Assembly: GCA_024449915.1 (NCBI GenBank)
Contig: JAMZAV010001284.1
Span: 231,501-295,500 of the forward strand
Direction of reading: 5' to 3'
DNA length: 64,000 bases
Source: Sweltsa coloradensis
Taxonomy: Eukaryota > Arthropoda > Insecta > Plecoptera > Chloroperlidae
This document shows, one piece after another, positions 43,721 through 55,968 of the stretch. Both the position numbers and the translations under genes were made by a program. Positions within the stretch are counted from its first letter, which is position 1. Every line of letters begins with the position of its first letter. The notes under the pieces were generated by a model that was given only the letters and a program-made list of their open reading frames with translations, was not told where the DNA came from and made no database searches.

Positions 43721-45292
43721 CAGAGTTGGGGAGTAACTTAACGAAAGTAACGCGTTAGCGCTAACGCGTTAGTTTTTTAGTAACTTTTAGGGTAACGCGT
43801 TATTTTTCAAAATCGGTAACTTTTTAAAGTAACTGATATTTATTTTCAGTAACTTTCAAAAAACGTTAAGTTGAAAGTTACTTTTGTTTTAAAGCCTGTA
43901 CTTCATAGAAATGACCATTGCATTCATGAGGATATATCTCGAATCCGGTTTTCCAAATAATGAAATGTTTTTATAAGAGGAATTCTTGTCAAAGCCTCGT
44001 TTCCGAGGAGAAATTCTCGCATCAGCCGTCCGGTAGGGATGGCAACCCCCCCACCCCCCTCCCGCCACCCCGCGCCTACGTATTGTGGTTGGCATGTGCA
44101 TATTTGTGGCATTCCAATTCCATTACGGTCATCCTAGCATCACGTGCGGCAGCAAGATTGCTTACTTTGGTGACATTTTTGTTTCAACTTTCAATCGCAA
44201 ATTTGCAGCCAGTGGCGGAACTAGGCACCCGCGGGGCCCGCAAGTGCGGGCGGGCCCAGGCCGTTTAGGGGGCCCGTTAAAAAAACTCAGTAAAGAAAAC
44301 AACAGTATTTCACCCTATTTGGAAAATAAAGTATTTGTTGTCGTTGCTAAAATGACCGTTTTGTGAATCTAGCGGTTTGAAGATGAAATCTAGTGGATAT
44401 TTAGGAACTTTTGGCGTCCACAACACAACTCACAAAAACTACATTATTTTGGTATTGCATTCAGCCCACAACTTTTTTCTAAAACGCAACAAACGCACTC
44501 TAAAAATTTGATTTTCAAAATTTTCGACTGCGGCGCTGTGTTGTTGGGGGGCTGCCTCCCAAGCCCCCCGTGCTTGGTCCCTATATAATGCCCCAAGATA
44601 TTATATATCCCGCCCGGGATGAAAAGCCTGAATTCAACACTGAGCCTATGCATGTATGTATCTGTCAGGGGGGGGGGGGGGCACTTTAGAAATTTTGCGG
44701 GCGGGCCCATGAAACGAAGTTCCTTTAGGCCTACTGTTTGCAGCCCGTATTTCCTCTAGGGTCAAATCGTCATAAAGTGTTGTGCGTTCCATTCAGTGTT
44801 TTTCGTCCCGTTTTAGCCTGCGTTTTTCTTGTTATCTGATCATTAATAAATTATATTTTTATTCCCTTTCACTCATCACTGTTACTGTCAGTGTTAGTCT
44901 GCAGTCTACTAGTGTGTAGTGTAGTGTTCTGTTCTGTGTTTGATTGGATTTTCGTGTGTTATAAATACGTACGTACGTAATTGCGTTACGCGTTTACTAT
45001 GGCTGAAGGCGAAAGTGAAATTGAAAACGTTTTACCCTGGGCAAATTTTGATTTATAGGTATTTTAATTTTAATATAGGTATTATAAGTTGCCTCAGGTT
45101 TTTTATTTTCTGTTAAATTAGCATTTCAGCCGCAAATGCCGTAAAACTAACTTTTAAAAGTTACTTTTTATGGTAACTTAACTTTCAAGTTACTTTATTT
45201 TTGAACTAACTTTAACTTTAACTAATTACTTTTAAAGTCAACTAACTTAACTTTTAAAACGTTACTATTTTTGGGTAACTTCCCCAACTCTG
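43721..45292. mobile_element. hAT-like non-autonomous transposon with exact 8-bp TSD and nested hAT
   Basis: Ends CAGAGTTGGGGAGTAACTTA / GTAACTTCCCCAACTCTG; duplication AGCGAAGC at 43713-43720 and 45293-45300. Same family as 35534-36470. The extra length comes mainly from the element at 44210. It interrupts a family A repeat whose remainder continues at 45300. Confidence 0.96.
44210..44736. mobile_element. Nested hAT-like element with exact 8-bp TSD
   Basis: Ends CAGTGGCGGAACTAGG and TTCCTTTAGGCCTACTG; duplication TTTGCAGC at 44202-44209 and 44737-44744. The sister host copy (near 35995) shows the uninterrupted TTTGCAGCCCGTG. 527 bp, GC-rich ends (GGGGGGCTGCCTCCCAAGCC). Confidence 0.94.
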
Positions 45293-45299
45293 AGCGAAG

Positions 45300-46225
45300 C
45301 GAAGATTCCATTTCACTAAACTGGAGAAAAAAATCCGGATTTTTTTTTTGTATTTTTGTGTGTTTGTTAACACGATTCCGGCTAAACCAATACTCCATTT
45401 TCAAAGAAATTTTCTGAAGACCTTTGAAATCTCTGAACTTAGAACTGCACGGTTCGAAAAATTGATCGAAAAATTATTTCTCATGAAAATTGCAATTTTA
45501 CGATTTTTTTCGATTTTCTTGTTTTTTTCTGTTTGTATTTTTGTGTGTTTGTTAACACGATTCCGGCTAAACCGATACTCCAATGGTAATGAAATTTTCT
45601 GGAGGCATTCAAAATCTCTGGACTTAGAACTGCCACCTTTTTGGGCGCGATCGAAAACTTATTTCTCATAAAAATCGCAATTTTACAATTTTTTTTCGTT
45701 TTTTTTTTTGTTTTTGTTTGTATTTTTGAGTGTTTGTTAACATGATTCCGGCTAAACCGATACTCTAATTGCGATGAAATTTTATGGAGGCCTTCGAAAT
45801 CTCTGAACTTAAGCCTGCCACGTTTTTGGGTACAATCGAAGAAATATTTCTCGTGAATATCGTAGCCTACTTTTACGATTTTTTTAAATTTTTAGCGCGA
45901 TATTTTCGTGACATTTGGGCCGATTCTGACCAGACGGGTAGGGCTACAAAGTTCATATTTTACATGAACATTAAGGTTATGGTGATGTATTGCTTTCTGA
46001 AAGTATAATTTGAAAAAGTTAGCTAGAATCCATGGAATAAAGGTTTTAATATGAGTTTTTTTAGGCTTATAATAACAATGAACAAGTAACAATTGAAACT
46101 TGACAACAATCACCTACAATGCATTTTTAAAAAGCACTTGCAAAGGAAAAGTGGTCCTACGCAAACTAAAAACTGACAAAAACGCTCATCCATCAACGCG
46201 GCGGGACTTAAGCGTTTTCCTAGTC
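45300..46225. repeat. Interspersed repeat family A, copy
   Basis: Three tandem blocks of TTTGTATTTTTGTGTGTTTG-like, GATTCCGGCTAAACC and ATCTCTGAACTTAGA sequence lead to the common right end CTCATCCATCAACGCGGCGG then GCGTTTTCCTAG. A partial inverted copy follows at 46756-46885. Confidence 0.8.
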
Positions 46226-46249
46226 ATAAAACATGGAATTTACTGACAG

Positions 46250-46375
46250 TGTTGGCTCAAACGTTCACTGATTCGGGAGGTCGCGGCTTCGAATCCCGTC
46301 GAGAACCGGCAGTCCTATCTGAAGGTTTTCTGAGTTTTCTTCAGTTTCCCTTCACAAGTGTGCTTATTCCAATTA
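46250..46375 (+). repeat. tRNA-like SINE, copy 1
   Basis: ATTCGGGAGGTCGCGGCTTC then GAATCCCGTCGAGA, box-B-like, and CCCTTCACAA further on. The same module is at 48713-48795 (ATTCGGGAGGTCCCGGCTCC, AATCCCGTCGAGACCGGCAA). Neither folds as a tRNA. 46376-46755 holds nothing recognisable. Confidence 0.55.
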
Positions 46376-46894
46376 TATACCTAGTAAAACACAAGAAAAT
46401 TTGCATGTATTGCACGCTGGGCAGGTTTCACAAGAGAAAAAAAGTGGAATTTTGACTTTACATTGTATCTACATGATAGAAGCTGCAGTGCAGGCCTATA
46501 TCTAATAAAAAAAATAATCAATCAATGGATCCAAGCCAACATTAAATTCAGGCATACATCGCCATAATACCCGAAACCATCTGAAACAGGAATAATATAT
46601 TAGTATAGGTAACCATTGAGTTTAGTATAACCCTAAAACACTAATTACTAATTTAACTGATATTGGCAAGATCATACGTATAGCCTCACAGATGTTTAAG
46701 GGGAAAAGGCATATTATTCTATAGACGAGTACTTTGAAGATTAAATTTTTTAATAACTAGGAAAACGCTAAAGTCCCGCCGCATTAATGGATGAGCTTTT
46801 TAAAGTTTTTAGTTTGCGTGGGATATCTTTACTTTTGCAAGTGCTTTGTTTTGCTGCCTACGCATTGTAGATGATTGTTGTCAAGTTTTGGTAC

Positions 46895-47153
46895 GAGGAC
46901 TCTAAAAAATCAATAGCCAAGTAATTTTTTTATGATTTTGAGTTTAAAATTTTTACATTTTTTACCACGAAAATGGTTGGCTTGGCGCTCGTCAACAGGC
47001 GAAATGATCTTACTTCTTTTCAATGCGAAACTAGGGAGAAAGAATGAAATGCTTGGCTCAACTTCTATATCTCACAGCATTCACAGCCGAAGACTTTAGA
47101 AGGAGAGCTTGGCTGCCGTTTTTTTTTACAAATTTTTGTATTTTGGGGGGGAT
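46895..47153. repeat. Foldback family B, single arm
   Basis: Matches the right arm at 37900-38137, from GCCAAGTAATTTTTTTATGA through GTCAACAGGCGAAATGATCT to TTGTATTTTGGGGGGG. No partner arm adjoins it. Confidence 0.8.
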
Positions 47154-47940
47154 TCCATTTACCGCGCATTCATTCTACCCCCACCACTACCAAGCATCTG
47201 CATTCTAATTCGTTGGAGCAAGTAGGATAAATAAAAAATAGGATAAACTATGTTTTTGTCCAAGTAATAAGTAAACGTAAACATAATTGGCCTGTGTACA
47301 GTGGCGTAGTTGCAGATTATGCCCTGGCCCCGCTGCCAGATTTTGCCCGTCTTCAATGTGATTACTGATTACTATCTCTATAGGGTGTAAAGCAATTGGG
47401 ACGGGAGGTCTCATTCCAAACCTTTATTTATTTACTCTCTACCTAGAATGTTTCCCTACACTGACTCGAGTGTAGGTTCTCACATTGTGACATTTTATTC
47501 TAATATCTAAAACTAATTCACTTTATTCTCCGACGCCTTGCCGTTTTTTACTAGGACTAGCTAAGGACGGTAGTTCTCTATTTTTAGCGTAAACAGTTTG
47601 CCTTTATTTGCGAGGTTTAATAATATGAATTTTGTTTTGTTTATATTTAAATTTGTTTCGTTCGCCGAGTGCCGATGCAGCAAGCGAATGTGTACCGGAG
47701 GTTATAAAACGACACCACGCAGTAAAATGAAACAACATGTTTGCAACTTCGGGCACATGTGTTATGCTTCGTCTTCTTTCCCGCGCAAATGGTGTCATAT
47801 TATCGCTATGATTGCCTTGTCAACAAACGTGCTTCTTGATAAGGAGGCCTATCCTTCGTGTTTGCGTGTTCTTTAATTATAAAATTAAACATGCAGCTGT
47901 TTTACTTTTCAATACAATCATCAATTAATATTTTCCTAAA
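47154..47940. other. No recognised gene; one unsupported frame
   Basis: A hAT-like end CAGTGGCGTAGTTGCAG is at 47300-47316. The plus-strand frame around 47600-47876 is cysteine-rich but shows no family, signal peptide or splice support. Confidence 0.4.
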
Positions 47941-47944
47941 TGAC

Positions 47945-47951
47945 GCGACTT

Positions 47952-47988
<37 letters not shown>

Positions 47989-48180
47989 GTCTATCCTATT
48001 CAGTTAAAAATTCACTTTACAAAGGAGGACAGCTAAATAAATCTAATTACATATAAGTGCACACACAACAATGAACTACACTTAAGTAAATGTTTGAAAT
48101 CGTAACATTACACAACAATGTATTACAGGCCTAACACAATCATTTTGGTAACAAATTAAAAAAGGATTTAATGGACCAAA
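47945..48180. repeat. Interspersed repeat family F, copy 2 (unoccupied MITE site)
   Basis: (TTTA)n then ACGTCTATCCTATTCAGTTA, ACAAAGGAGGACAGC and on to ACACAACAATGTATTACAGG. Colinear with 28440-28735 but without the 64-bp foldback and without the GGCCCTA insertion at its TA. Confidence 0.85.
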
Positions 48181-48249
48181 TATAAAGAGGGGGGGGGGGG
48201 GGGGAGAGAAAGAAAAAAATCATCAAAAAAGAAAAAAGAAACTTTTTTT

Positions 48250-49230
48250 GCCTTATGATTGATTGATTGATTGGATATTGCTAACGTCTCATATTTGTGC
48301 AACTTGGCCAATCGAGACGAAGGGAGGGACGTAAGGGATGACGCGGGGGGACAAGGGGTGGACAGGCCTGTGCTGGTCAGAACCAGCCACAAGCGTATGG
48401 GGAGGGCAGGGGTTCCCCCACGTCGTGGTCGTCTCCGTCTGTGTCATCATCCGCCCGTGTTGTCATTGTCGTCGCCGTCGGGAGGTAGTCAAAGGGAAGG
48501 GGAAAGTTTCCCGACGACGACCCAGAGCTCGCCATTAGTTTCAGGGAGAAAAACTCCCCTAATCACGGGCCAAACCACGAGAAGGTTGCGAGTTGGATAA
48601 GTTCAGCAGTGACACATGTTGGTGCGACCCGTCCGTAGGTCGTGTTCTCACGGTGCACCTGTCATTGGCGGCAGTTGCGTCTACGTGTCTATCTCTAGTC
48701 TAGTGTTATCTGATTCGGGAGGTCCCGGCTCCAAATCCCGTCGAGACCGGCAATAAGGGATTGAGTACTCGGACATCCCTTCACAATTGTCATATCCGCA
48801 ATTCAACCATCAACAAGAAACGGCGTCGACGCTAGCAAATATTTTACTAAAACACTTAAAATCTATATGAAGGAATCTTGTGCCTCGAAGAGGAAGAGCC
48901 TTGTTGAAGCACGTAAAACTAACACGGCATATGTAGTTGGTTCTGACACAAGTGTCTGCACAGCAGGGAAGGGAAATGACTTTCTGGGCAGTGGGCAGTC
49001 TTTGAGGGCGGGCGGCAGGTCGTTCCATGGGTGAACAACCCGGAAAGAAAAAGCACGATTAAATTAATAAAAACGTCCCATAGGCCTAATAGAATCGATA
49101 ACGGGGACATTTTGATTACCCGGGTGGTGTCTCGGGACACCGGGACAGGCGTCTGAAAAAAAGTAAATACTAGGACTGTCCTGAGAAAACCGGGACGTTA
49201 TGTGGCCGTGTGGTTGGTTCGATCCGTCCA
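48250..49230. other. GC-richer unique-looking stretch, no gene assigned
   Basis: Begins with a (GATT)n run at 48256-48274. Contains frames in several registers with CG-rich codons (48271-48600) but no recognisable family. A tRNA-like SINE module is at 48713-48795. Nothing else supported. Confidence 0.4.
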
Positions 49231-49232
49231 CC

Positions 49233-49672
49233 CAGTGGCGTAACAAGCTATTGTTTTTTAGGGGGACGGACATTTTTGTAACCTCAGAACATCAATGGTC
49301 ATGACTAGTGAAATGGGTATGCGGATTTAGTCAGTCAGTAGTGTCATCCATAAATAATTTATGGGTATATAACGCTCTTTGCCGGTATTTGTACCTTGTA
49401 TAATCCACGGATCAATAAAAACTTGAAATTGAACTTTCCAGGGGCAAAGTAGACGAGTGTGTAAAATGAGGGGTCCGGAGCGCACAGGCCCGGAAATGTT
49501 TTCGATCTTTGTGATTGGAGTAAAAACCTCATAAAAGATGGATGAAAAAATGCAAATTTAGAAAAATAACTCAATTATATCTCAATAAAAATACCTCATA
49601 TCAAATGTAAATTGTGGCCCCCTGCCCCCCTTTGAGGGGGCGTTAGCACCCATTCCCACCTTTACGCCACTG
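49233..49672. mobile_element. hAT-like element, TIRs only
   Basis: Ends CAGTGGCGTAA and TTTACGCCACTG bound 440 bp; no target duplication is visible. The ends match the CAGTGGCG class with confirmed duplications elsewhere. Confidence 0.6.
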
Positions 49673-50526
49673 GTTGAGTGCAGTGTGCGTCTTGTCCGGT
49701 GAGCGCTGGCATGTGGGGACTGCGTGTGGGAGGGGTAGGGGCGGGGTGCACTGTGGAGGGGTGGTGTCGACGCTGTGGCAGTGCCCAGTAGCACCGGAGG
49801 GAAACTAGCACCGGCACCGGGACGAAGCACCACGGAGAGCGTGCGCAGCAAAAAGGAGCTAGTGTGTGGTGCCATCCTTTCTCACGAGTCACAACACTTG
49901 TTGCGCTTAGTTATACCAATCGATAGCCTTCTGGTTATGATGACCCACGAAGCTAGACAGACGGGTGAAGGTAACAATATTATATAATATAATATAATTT
50001 ATATCAACTATCTCCTCTGTGTGCACGTGTGCGTGAAATTTGCGTAGCGCGGTGGCAGTCTTCACTTTTACTCGGCTACGGGTCTGGCTGGTGCGAACCG
50101 CACGGATGTAAGATAAGATTGCGTCGTAAAGAACCAGGGGTTAGGAGGTCCCACCGAGCCAAGAAGCTTGACAGTGAAGGTAACAATATTAACAAGTTAT
50201 TCATTACAGTTTTAGCAACGGTACCATGTAAGACAATTACAGTGTCGGTTAGCAGGCAGAGCAGCGATGCTGGGACCCATGTGGGAAGTGGGAACCCAGG
50301 CTAGGCTATGCAGGGCTGTTCTTCTTTGTGCTTTACTGATTAGTGATTAGGAGATTGAAATGCGCGACAGTGTACGGACGTCTCCTGTGCATTCCTTGGA
50401 AAACAACCGGAGAGGCGGAATGTGAATGTGTTGACAAAGAAAGGATTATCATCACCGAGTGATCGATACGCAAGGGCAGGCGTGTGCCCTGCACAGCCAG
50501 TACATCGTCAGTTAGTCTAGCCCACC
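49673..50526. other. GC-rich stretch, no gene assigned
   Basis: GGTGAAGGTAACAATATTA-like strings occur at about 49967 and 50175. Several short GC-rich frames exist on both strands without recognisable domains. Confidence 0.4.
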
Positions 50527-50706
50527 CAGGGGTGCCCAACTTTATTTAAAGTTGGTCCACATGTCATAAAATTTAAATGTTGGCGGGCCACATCATAAAA
50601 TGCCCGAATATCACCTAAAATTTAACGTAATTTGAATGGGCTATAGATTATGGAATAATAATGCTATCCTACCCTATTCTTGTCATTGTATTTTGTGACA
50701 AACTAA

Positions 50707-51443
50707 CCCACACTTACAAAAACTTGTAAAAAGCCTGCCAAGCCTTTCACACCTAAAAGGTTTGAGATATACTTGAAGAGCCAAGCGACGTTTCATTCAG
50801 CAGTTATGCCCTACAAAGTATTGATATCATTTCGCCCCGTGACAAACGCCAAGCAATGGGTTTCAACGTATGTTCCTGTACAAAACATAATGGATGGAAC
50901 ATAAAATTTCAGTCAATTCATAAAACAAAGTATTCAATATATATTAAATAACACTAATAAAGCTTGTCGCATTGACAACGGCGAGCGGTGTGGCAAGGTT
51001 TTCGAAACCCCGACCAAGAGGTCATCATGCAATACCGACTGTTTGCAAGTACAATACAAACAGTAAAGAAAAATGTGGCTTTGCGGTAGTAGATATCTGT
51101 CGAAGACTGGGGGGTGTGGCAAATGTCTAAGAAACGGAGAGCGTGCACAAAGGTAGAACATTTTTTTCAATGCGCCAAACTTTATTAGTGGGGTTTTTTA
51201 ATATATATTTGAATACTTTGATTTATGAATTGACTTGGGAATTTATGTTCCATCCATTATGTTTTGTACCTACAGGAACACTACGTTGAAATCCATTGCT
51301 TGCGTTAGTCACGGGGGGAAATGATATCAATACTTTGTAGGGCATACTGCTGAATGAAACGTCGCTTGCTCTTCAAGTATATCTCAAACCTTTTAGGTGT
51401 GAAAGGGTTTGGGAGGCTTTTTACAAGTTTTTGTAAGTGTGGG
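50707..51443. repeat. Foldback element with arms of about 245 bp
   Basis: CCACACTTACAAAAACTTGT on the left is mirrored by ACAAGTTTTTGTAAGTGTGG on the right. Arms include GTTTGAGATATACTTGAAG and TGATATCATTTCGCCCCGTG plus ACAAACGCCAAGCAA. The last motif resembles the family B core (ATCATTTCGCC...CGCCAAGCC), suggesting a shared foldback superfamily. Confidence 0.85.
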
Positions 51444-51879
51444 TTTCAATACTTTTTTTAAGTTTGGCGCTATAGCTACTTGTTGTTATAGATATAATAA
51501 ATTCATCGTTAGTAATCCATAACTTAAAACAAGGTTAAATGTTAAATATTTCCTCCGCCAAATCGCGCCCAAATTAAATTTAGGTTGCATTGTATATTTA
51601 ATAATTCGTCCACCACTAGCACTCACTACACACGCCAGATAAAATATTTCCGAAAAGTCATATTTTCTAATTGCTGTCCCAAAATAAAATTTTAAATTAT
51701 TTGCTTGTCACCGGTAAATTGACCACCTCTTTTTTAGGAGGTTCGATCCTTGCCGCATGCTCTTCGTTGCGTAGGCATCTACCACCACCAACACTTTTTG
51801 ACAGATGCCTGGCTCGCCCTCTGAGCAATGTATGAGACATCGTTCTGTATCTTTCTTAAAAATATAAACGAACACTTAA

Positions 51880-51965
51880 GAGAGGAGAGAGAGCGAGAGC
51901 GAGAGAGGAGAGGAGAGGAAAAGGAGAGGAGAGGAGAGGGGAGAGAGAGAGAGAGAGAGAGAGGA
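51880..51965. repeat. (GA)n-rich microsatellite
   Basis: Imperfect GAGAGAG/GAGCGAGA tract on the plus strand. Frames through it are low-complexity artefacts. Confidence 0.95.
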
Positions 51966-52360
51966 AGAGATGTAACCGACACGCACGCATTCTTCCCGCG
52001 GCTCCGCTGCACATTTTACTTGACGGTGTTAATCTTTGAAATATAACAAAGAACAAGAAAATTTAATATATGACTTTTGGCTTTTAAGACTAATAACACG
52101 CATATATCTCTTTATCTTCACTTTTACTTATATATAACAATAATTATTTATGTACAATTATTAATATGAAATTGCCAATTTGCATGACTCCCCGTTAACT
52201 TTTTACACTTTTTTTCTAAAGGTTTGCGAAGAACTCGTAGTTCAATATCCATGCAAAGTTTTGAATGGTGTACATTCACCCGTTCGTGCACAATCGTTGA
52301 TTATGTTGAATTGGCGAATTAGATAGTAGTACTAGTAGCAGTAGTAGTAGTAGTATTAGG

Positions 52361-52622
52361 GAGTAACTAACATCCTGAAAGTGATTTTTAAGCATGTTTC
52401 AACCCACGTTTTTGCCCAGAAAGGATGGTCTCACCTCAACCAAATTTAATATATGTTGTCAGGTACCCAAACCCCCCCGATTAAGACGGTTTTTAACTTC
52501 ATGTCACATACCGTGTTGCCTGTGCGATGCCTCGAAAACGGCCCAACTCTGCTTGCAGTATAAGGTGCCTTGAGTGTTCTAGCGCACGCTTGCTTGGCAG
52601 CGGTGCACTAGCGTGCACCTAA
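52361..52622. repeat. Interspersed repeat family D, copy
   Basis: Colinear with 7485-7757: CTAACATCCT, TTGTCAGGTACC, CCAACTCTGCTTG and the GC-rich end AGCGTGCACCTA. Preceded by a short AGT microsatellite. Confidence 0.75.
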
Positions 52623-53286
52623 ATAGCATCAATGATACTTCAATAACAGCTTGCATACTTTTCTTTACTAAAATTTTCCATCAGAGAATGGTCTTCCTCC
52701 TGATGCTAATAAGGGGGCAACTAGCACGGACAGATGCTTGGTTCTCAGTTGTCTTCATTTTGAACATACATTGCAGAGATACAAGGTTTTGCTTCAGTTT
52801 GACCCTTTGTATTTCTCATTCTCACTTTTGTGTTTTGAGTCGTAATGCCATTTTCAATTGTACTCTTTGAACACTGCATGACATTTTTCTCTGCCTACTA
52901 AGCACACAATTTTATCGTTATGTGGCACACAAAAGTAAAGATCGGTCCACTTTTCGTCAAATACGCGGCACTCGCTATCTATTTTACAATTTTATTTTAA
53001 AAATCTTTTGATCACAACTTTTTTTTAAACAAGAAATAAATGATACACTTGGAACTAAGCTAAAAGCTTGTGCCAAAAACAAAACTAGCCTACCCTTAGT
53101 ACACTCAGTCTCATATTATCATTGTGGGATACTCAGGGATTGCCAAGATCGTTTTTGCTGCACTTTAAATCAGACAAAAAAAATATTAGATTTTTTTTTG
53201 TGGGTCCATGTATAAGAGTGAGGGCCAGACCAAATGGCTTGGCGGGCCGCATGTGGCCCGCGGGTCGTACGTTGGGCACCCCTGGT

Positions 53287-53655
53287 CTAGCCGGTACTTA
53301 CGTAGCCTAGTTGGTGTGACCCAACTTTTCAATACCGTTTTGTTCAACTAAAATCAACAGAAACACTCACCATTGATGAAATAAGTCAAGAACAACTCAT
53401 TGTGTAGGCCTACTATTTTATTACATTCCAGCACCAAAAATCTAAAATAGAATCATCACGTTTTTGGTGTAGGCCTAACAGTAACAAAAAAAACTTCAAA
53501 ACCTTTAACCTCGCTATTTTAAACGAAAGTACGTACTTTTCCATTAAAAGTCATTTTCTGTTTTAAATAGCAATGTTAAAGGTTTTGTAGGTTGAGTAAA
53601 TAAATTTTTTTTTTTTGAAAAGTTGGGTCACACCAACTACGTAAGTACCGACTAG
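53287..53655. mobile_element. TIR element of about 370 bp (right part)
   Basis: CGGTACTTACGTAG... TTGGTGTGACCCAACTTTTC at the left is inverted at the right (AAAAGTTGGGTCACACCAAC plus TACGTAAGTACCG). The left arm has a 5-base insertion GCCTA at its TA. The hAT-like element at 50527 appears to have landed in its left outer end. Confidence 0.7.
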
Positions 53656-53910
53656 TAGCCTACCCTGTGGCTATTCCTTGTATGGACTTTATAATACTCT
53701 TGAATTTGGTCCAGAACGTCGCTAAACCCAAAGTTACAAGTTAGTGGCGAATCTAGAAAAGTAGGCCTAGGCCTATACAATGTGTGTGTGTGGGGGGGGG
53801 GGGGGGGGCGATATGTCAAATAGGTAGGAGTAGGGGAGCCCCACAGCTTTGGCACCGGAGGCCATTTCGACAAAGTTAACATTTTGCACGCCTCTAAACA
53901 CGTTTTAGAA

Positions 53911-55252
53911 CAGTGGCGGCTTGAAGGTTCCAATATGACCGGTGCCAGATATTTTCCGTACCACCCACCACCCCAGGTGTGCAGGGGGAACAAGCACGGG
54001 GGGTTTGGGGGGACTCCCCCCAACTACAGCGCCGCAGACGAAAATTTTGAAAATCATTTTTTTTAGAGTGGTTTTGGTGCGTTCTAAGAAAATTAAGGGG
54101 GTTGAATGCAATACCAAATTAATGTCTTTTTTGTACAGTAAAAGCTATAAAACTATATAAAAAAAAAAGAATTAGAGTAGTGACTAGATAGACCATGTTG
54201 CAACTATTGAATAGGCCTATGCATATCATTACGTTCGCGATCACGTCCAACAATAATGGGAAATTGTTGAAATTGTGGGTCATTACTCTTTTGAAGTGGG
54301 GGTGCGGAATTCCCTCATTCCTACGTGCCTGCTGCACCACCCAGTGGCATAGGCGCCCGCAGGAATTTTGGCAGGAAGGGGAAAAAATTACAACTTGCAC
54401 TTTCGTTGGGCAACAATAGCGCCGCAGGCGAAAATTTTCAAAATTAGGTTTTTAGAATGCGTTTGGTGGGTTTTAGAAAAAAGTAGTGGGATGAATTCAT
54501 AACCAAAATTATGTAATTTTTGTGCAGTCGACACTCAAAACTAGAAAACCATTCAAAATATTTTACCTGCCATTTTTTGTTGTTCAGTCAAAGGCTTCAG
54601 ATTCCCAACATTGAGTTGGACGATTTTTAGCTTTTTTGTGCACTGAGATAATATGACTTTACCCCAACTTACATTTTCGCTTTCACAAGCCTTTTATTGT
54701 GACAGTCATGCAAAACTCGCGTTATTCCATGGAGTAGTATTCTTTTCAAAACTCAAGACGAACTATTGCAGGTAAAATACACAATAAGCTACTTATTTCG
54801 CAGAAAATTGGCAACCATTAAATTTAACAAACGTTCATCAGTAAAGAAATCGATTTTCCATGCACATTTTAAATGCTACAAGATTAATCATAAATCCACA
54901 CATCAAATGAGGGCAAATTAGCACTTCTGCTACCCCCGATACGCCACCTAACAGTTGACCACTCAGTCAGCTGCATTGGCAAACTAGATACAAAACAACG
55001 AAAGCAAACATCACTGTCTCATAGTGCGGTGTCTTTGTGTCATTAGAATTGACTCGTAGACGATAAGACCTTACAGGGCTTACAAAACACAATGCTGCTT
55101 TTGCACAACACATCATTTTTATACTAACAATACTTTTTCTTAAGACAAAATATGAGGGTGGGTTCACGAGCTACGTTGGCCCACCCACCCACCCACCCTT
55201 GGCAGGTACTGGTGCCATGGCACCGGTCAGGGTATAGGTCAAGCCGCCACTG
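53911..55252. mobile_element. hAT-like transposon with exact 8-bp TSD
   Basis: Ends CAGTGGCGGCTTGA / TCAAGCCGCCACTG; duplication TTTTAGAA at 53903-53910 and 55253-55260. 1342 bp. Interior blocks (GCGCCGCAGACGAAAATTTT) are shared with the nested element at 54342 and, inverted, with the one at 44210. No transposase frame. Confidence 0.95.
54342..54949. mobile_element. Nested hAT-like relative, right end decayed
   Basis: Left CAGTGGCATAGGCGCCCGC; the right side CCCCGATACGCCAC resembles the inverted end but lacks a clean CACTG. No target duplication. Shares GCGCCGCAGGCGAAAATTTT with its host, so it may be a tandem or nested relative. Confidence 0.5.
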
Positions 55253-55968
55253 TTTTAGAATATCAAAATTGGTTTGACAACTTACACCCCCCGACCCCTT
55301 GGATCACTTAAAGTACAAGTCTTTGCAGTAGGTACCGTTTATGCTCTCTCTCTCCCTATCCTCTCTCAATCTCTCTGTCTCCCCCTATCCCTCTGCTTCC
55401 TTCTGCAAAGCTCGAGAGAGTTGTTTGAGTCACTCGGCTCCATCATATTTCCAAAACTAATTGACGTGCTCAAAGCAAGAAAGTTTGTGGGACACCTCCG
55501 TAAACTACGTACATTTTTATAAAAAAATTAAAGTCGACTTCTTTGGGTGTATTTTTATTGCTTTGGAAGTGGGTCTGGATGAGAATAAACTTTTAAATTG
55601 TATTGATGGTTGATGCCATTATTGGTGCTGAAGTCACAACCAAACAATGCCTCGTAGTAGGCCGTCACAGACAAGTCAATTGTTACTGGGGGGTCATTCC
55701 ATATCAAATCAACACAGAAAAGTACAAAAAATGACCTCACCCCCTCCGATTTTGAAAAAAAAATTGGCACATCTACTCAAAACCGCAAATAAAAAATACA
55801 TTTTTTCGTTGTATCTCTTACAGTTTTTGAATTGCGGGTTGCTCAAAAACTTAAATTTGGGCGCACCGACCTATAACCAAAAAATTCCAAAATCTATAGG
55901 CCTACCGTTGAACTTAGAAAGCTATTTTTTGTTGTAAATTATAGGTCTTTGAAAAGCCTTCTCAAAAG
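55253..55968. other. No gene; CT-rich tract and plain sequence
   Basis: CTCTCTCT-rich tract at about 55340-55400. Two short frames follow without recognisable features. Confidence 0.45.

Larger units (their letters stand above)
50527..53284. mobile_element. hAT-like element with foldback insert
   Basis: Ends CAGGGGTGCCCAACTTT and GTTGGGCACCCCTG. GTCTAGCC stands at 50515-50522 (four bases, CACC, before the left end) and directly after the right end at 53285-53292. 2.76 kb. Inside are a foldback (50707-51443), a GA-rich microsatellite (51880-51965) and a family D copy (52361-52622), so it has grown by nested insertion. No transposase. Confidence 0.75.

Noticed and set aside
48271..48600. GC-rich 109-codon frame
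   Set aside because: No recognisable domain, start context or splice support; the opposite and shifted frames are equally open.
53652..54023. 123-codon proline-rich minus-strand frame
   Set aside because: Crosses the end of a TIR element, a G-homopolymer and a hAT end; low complexity with no family resemblance.
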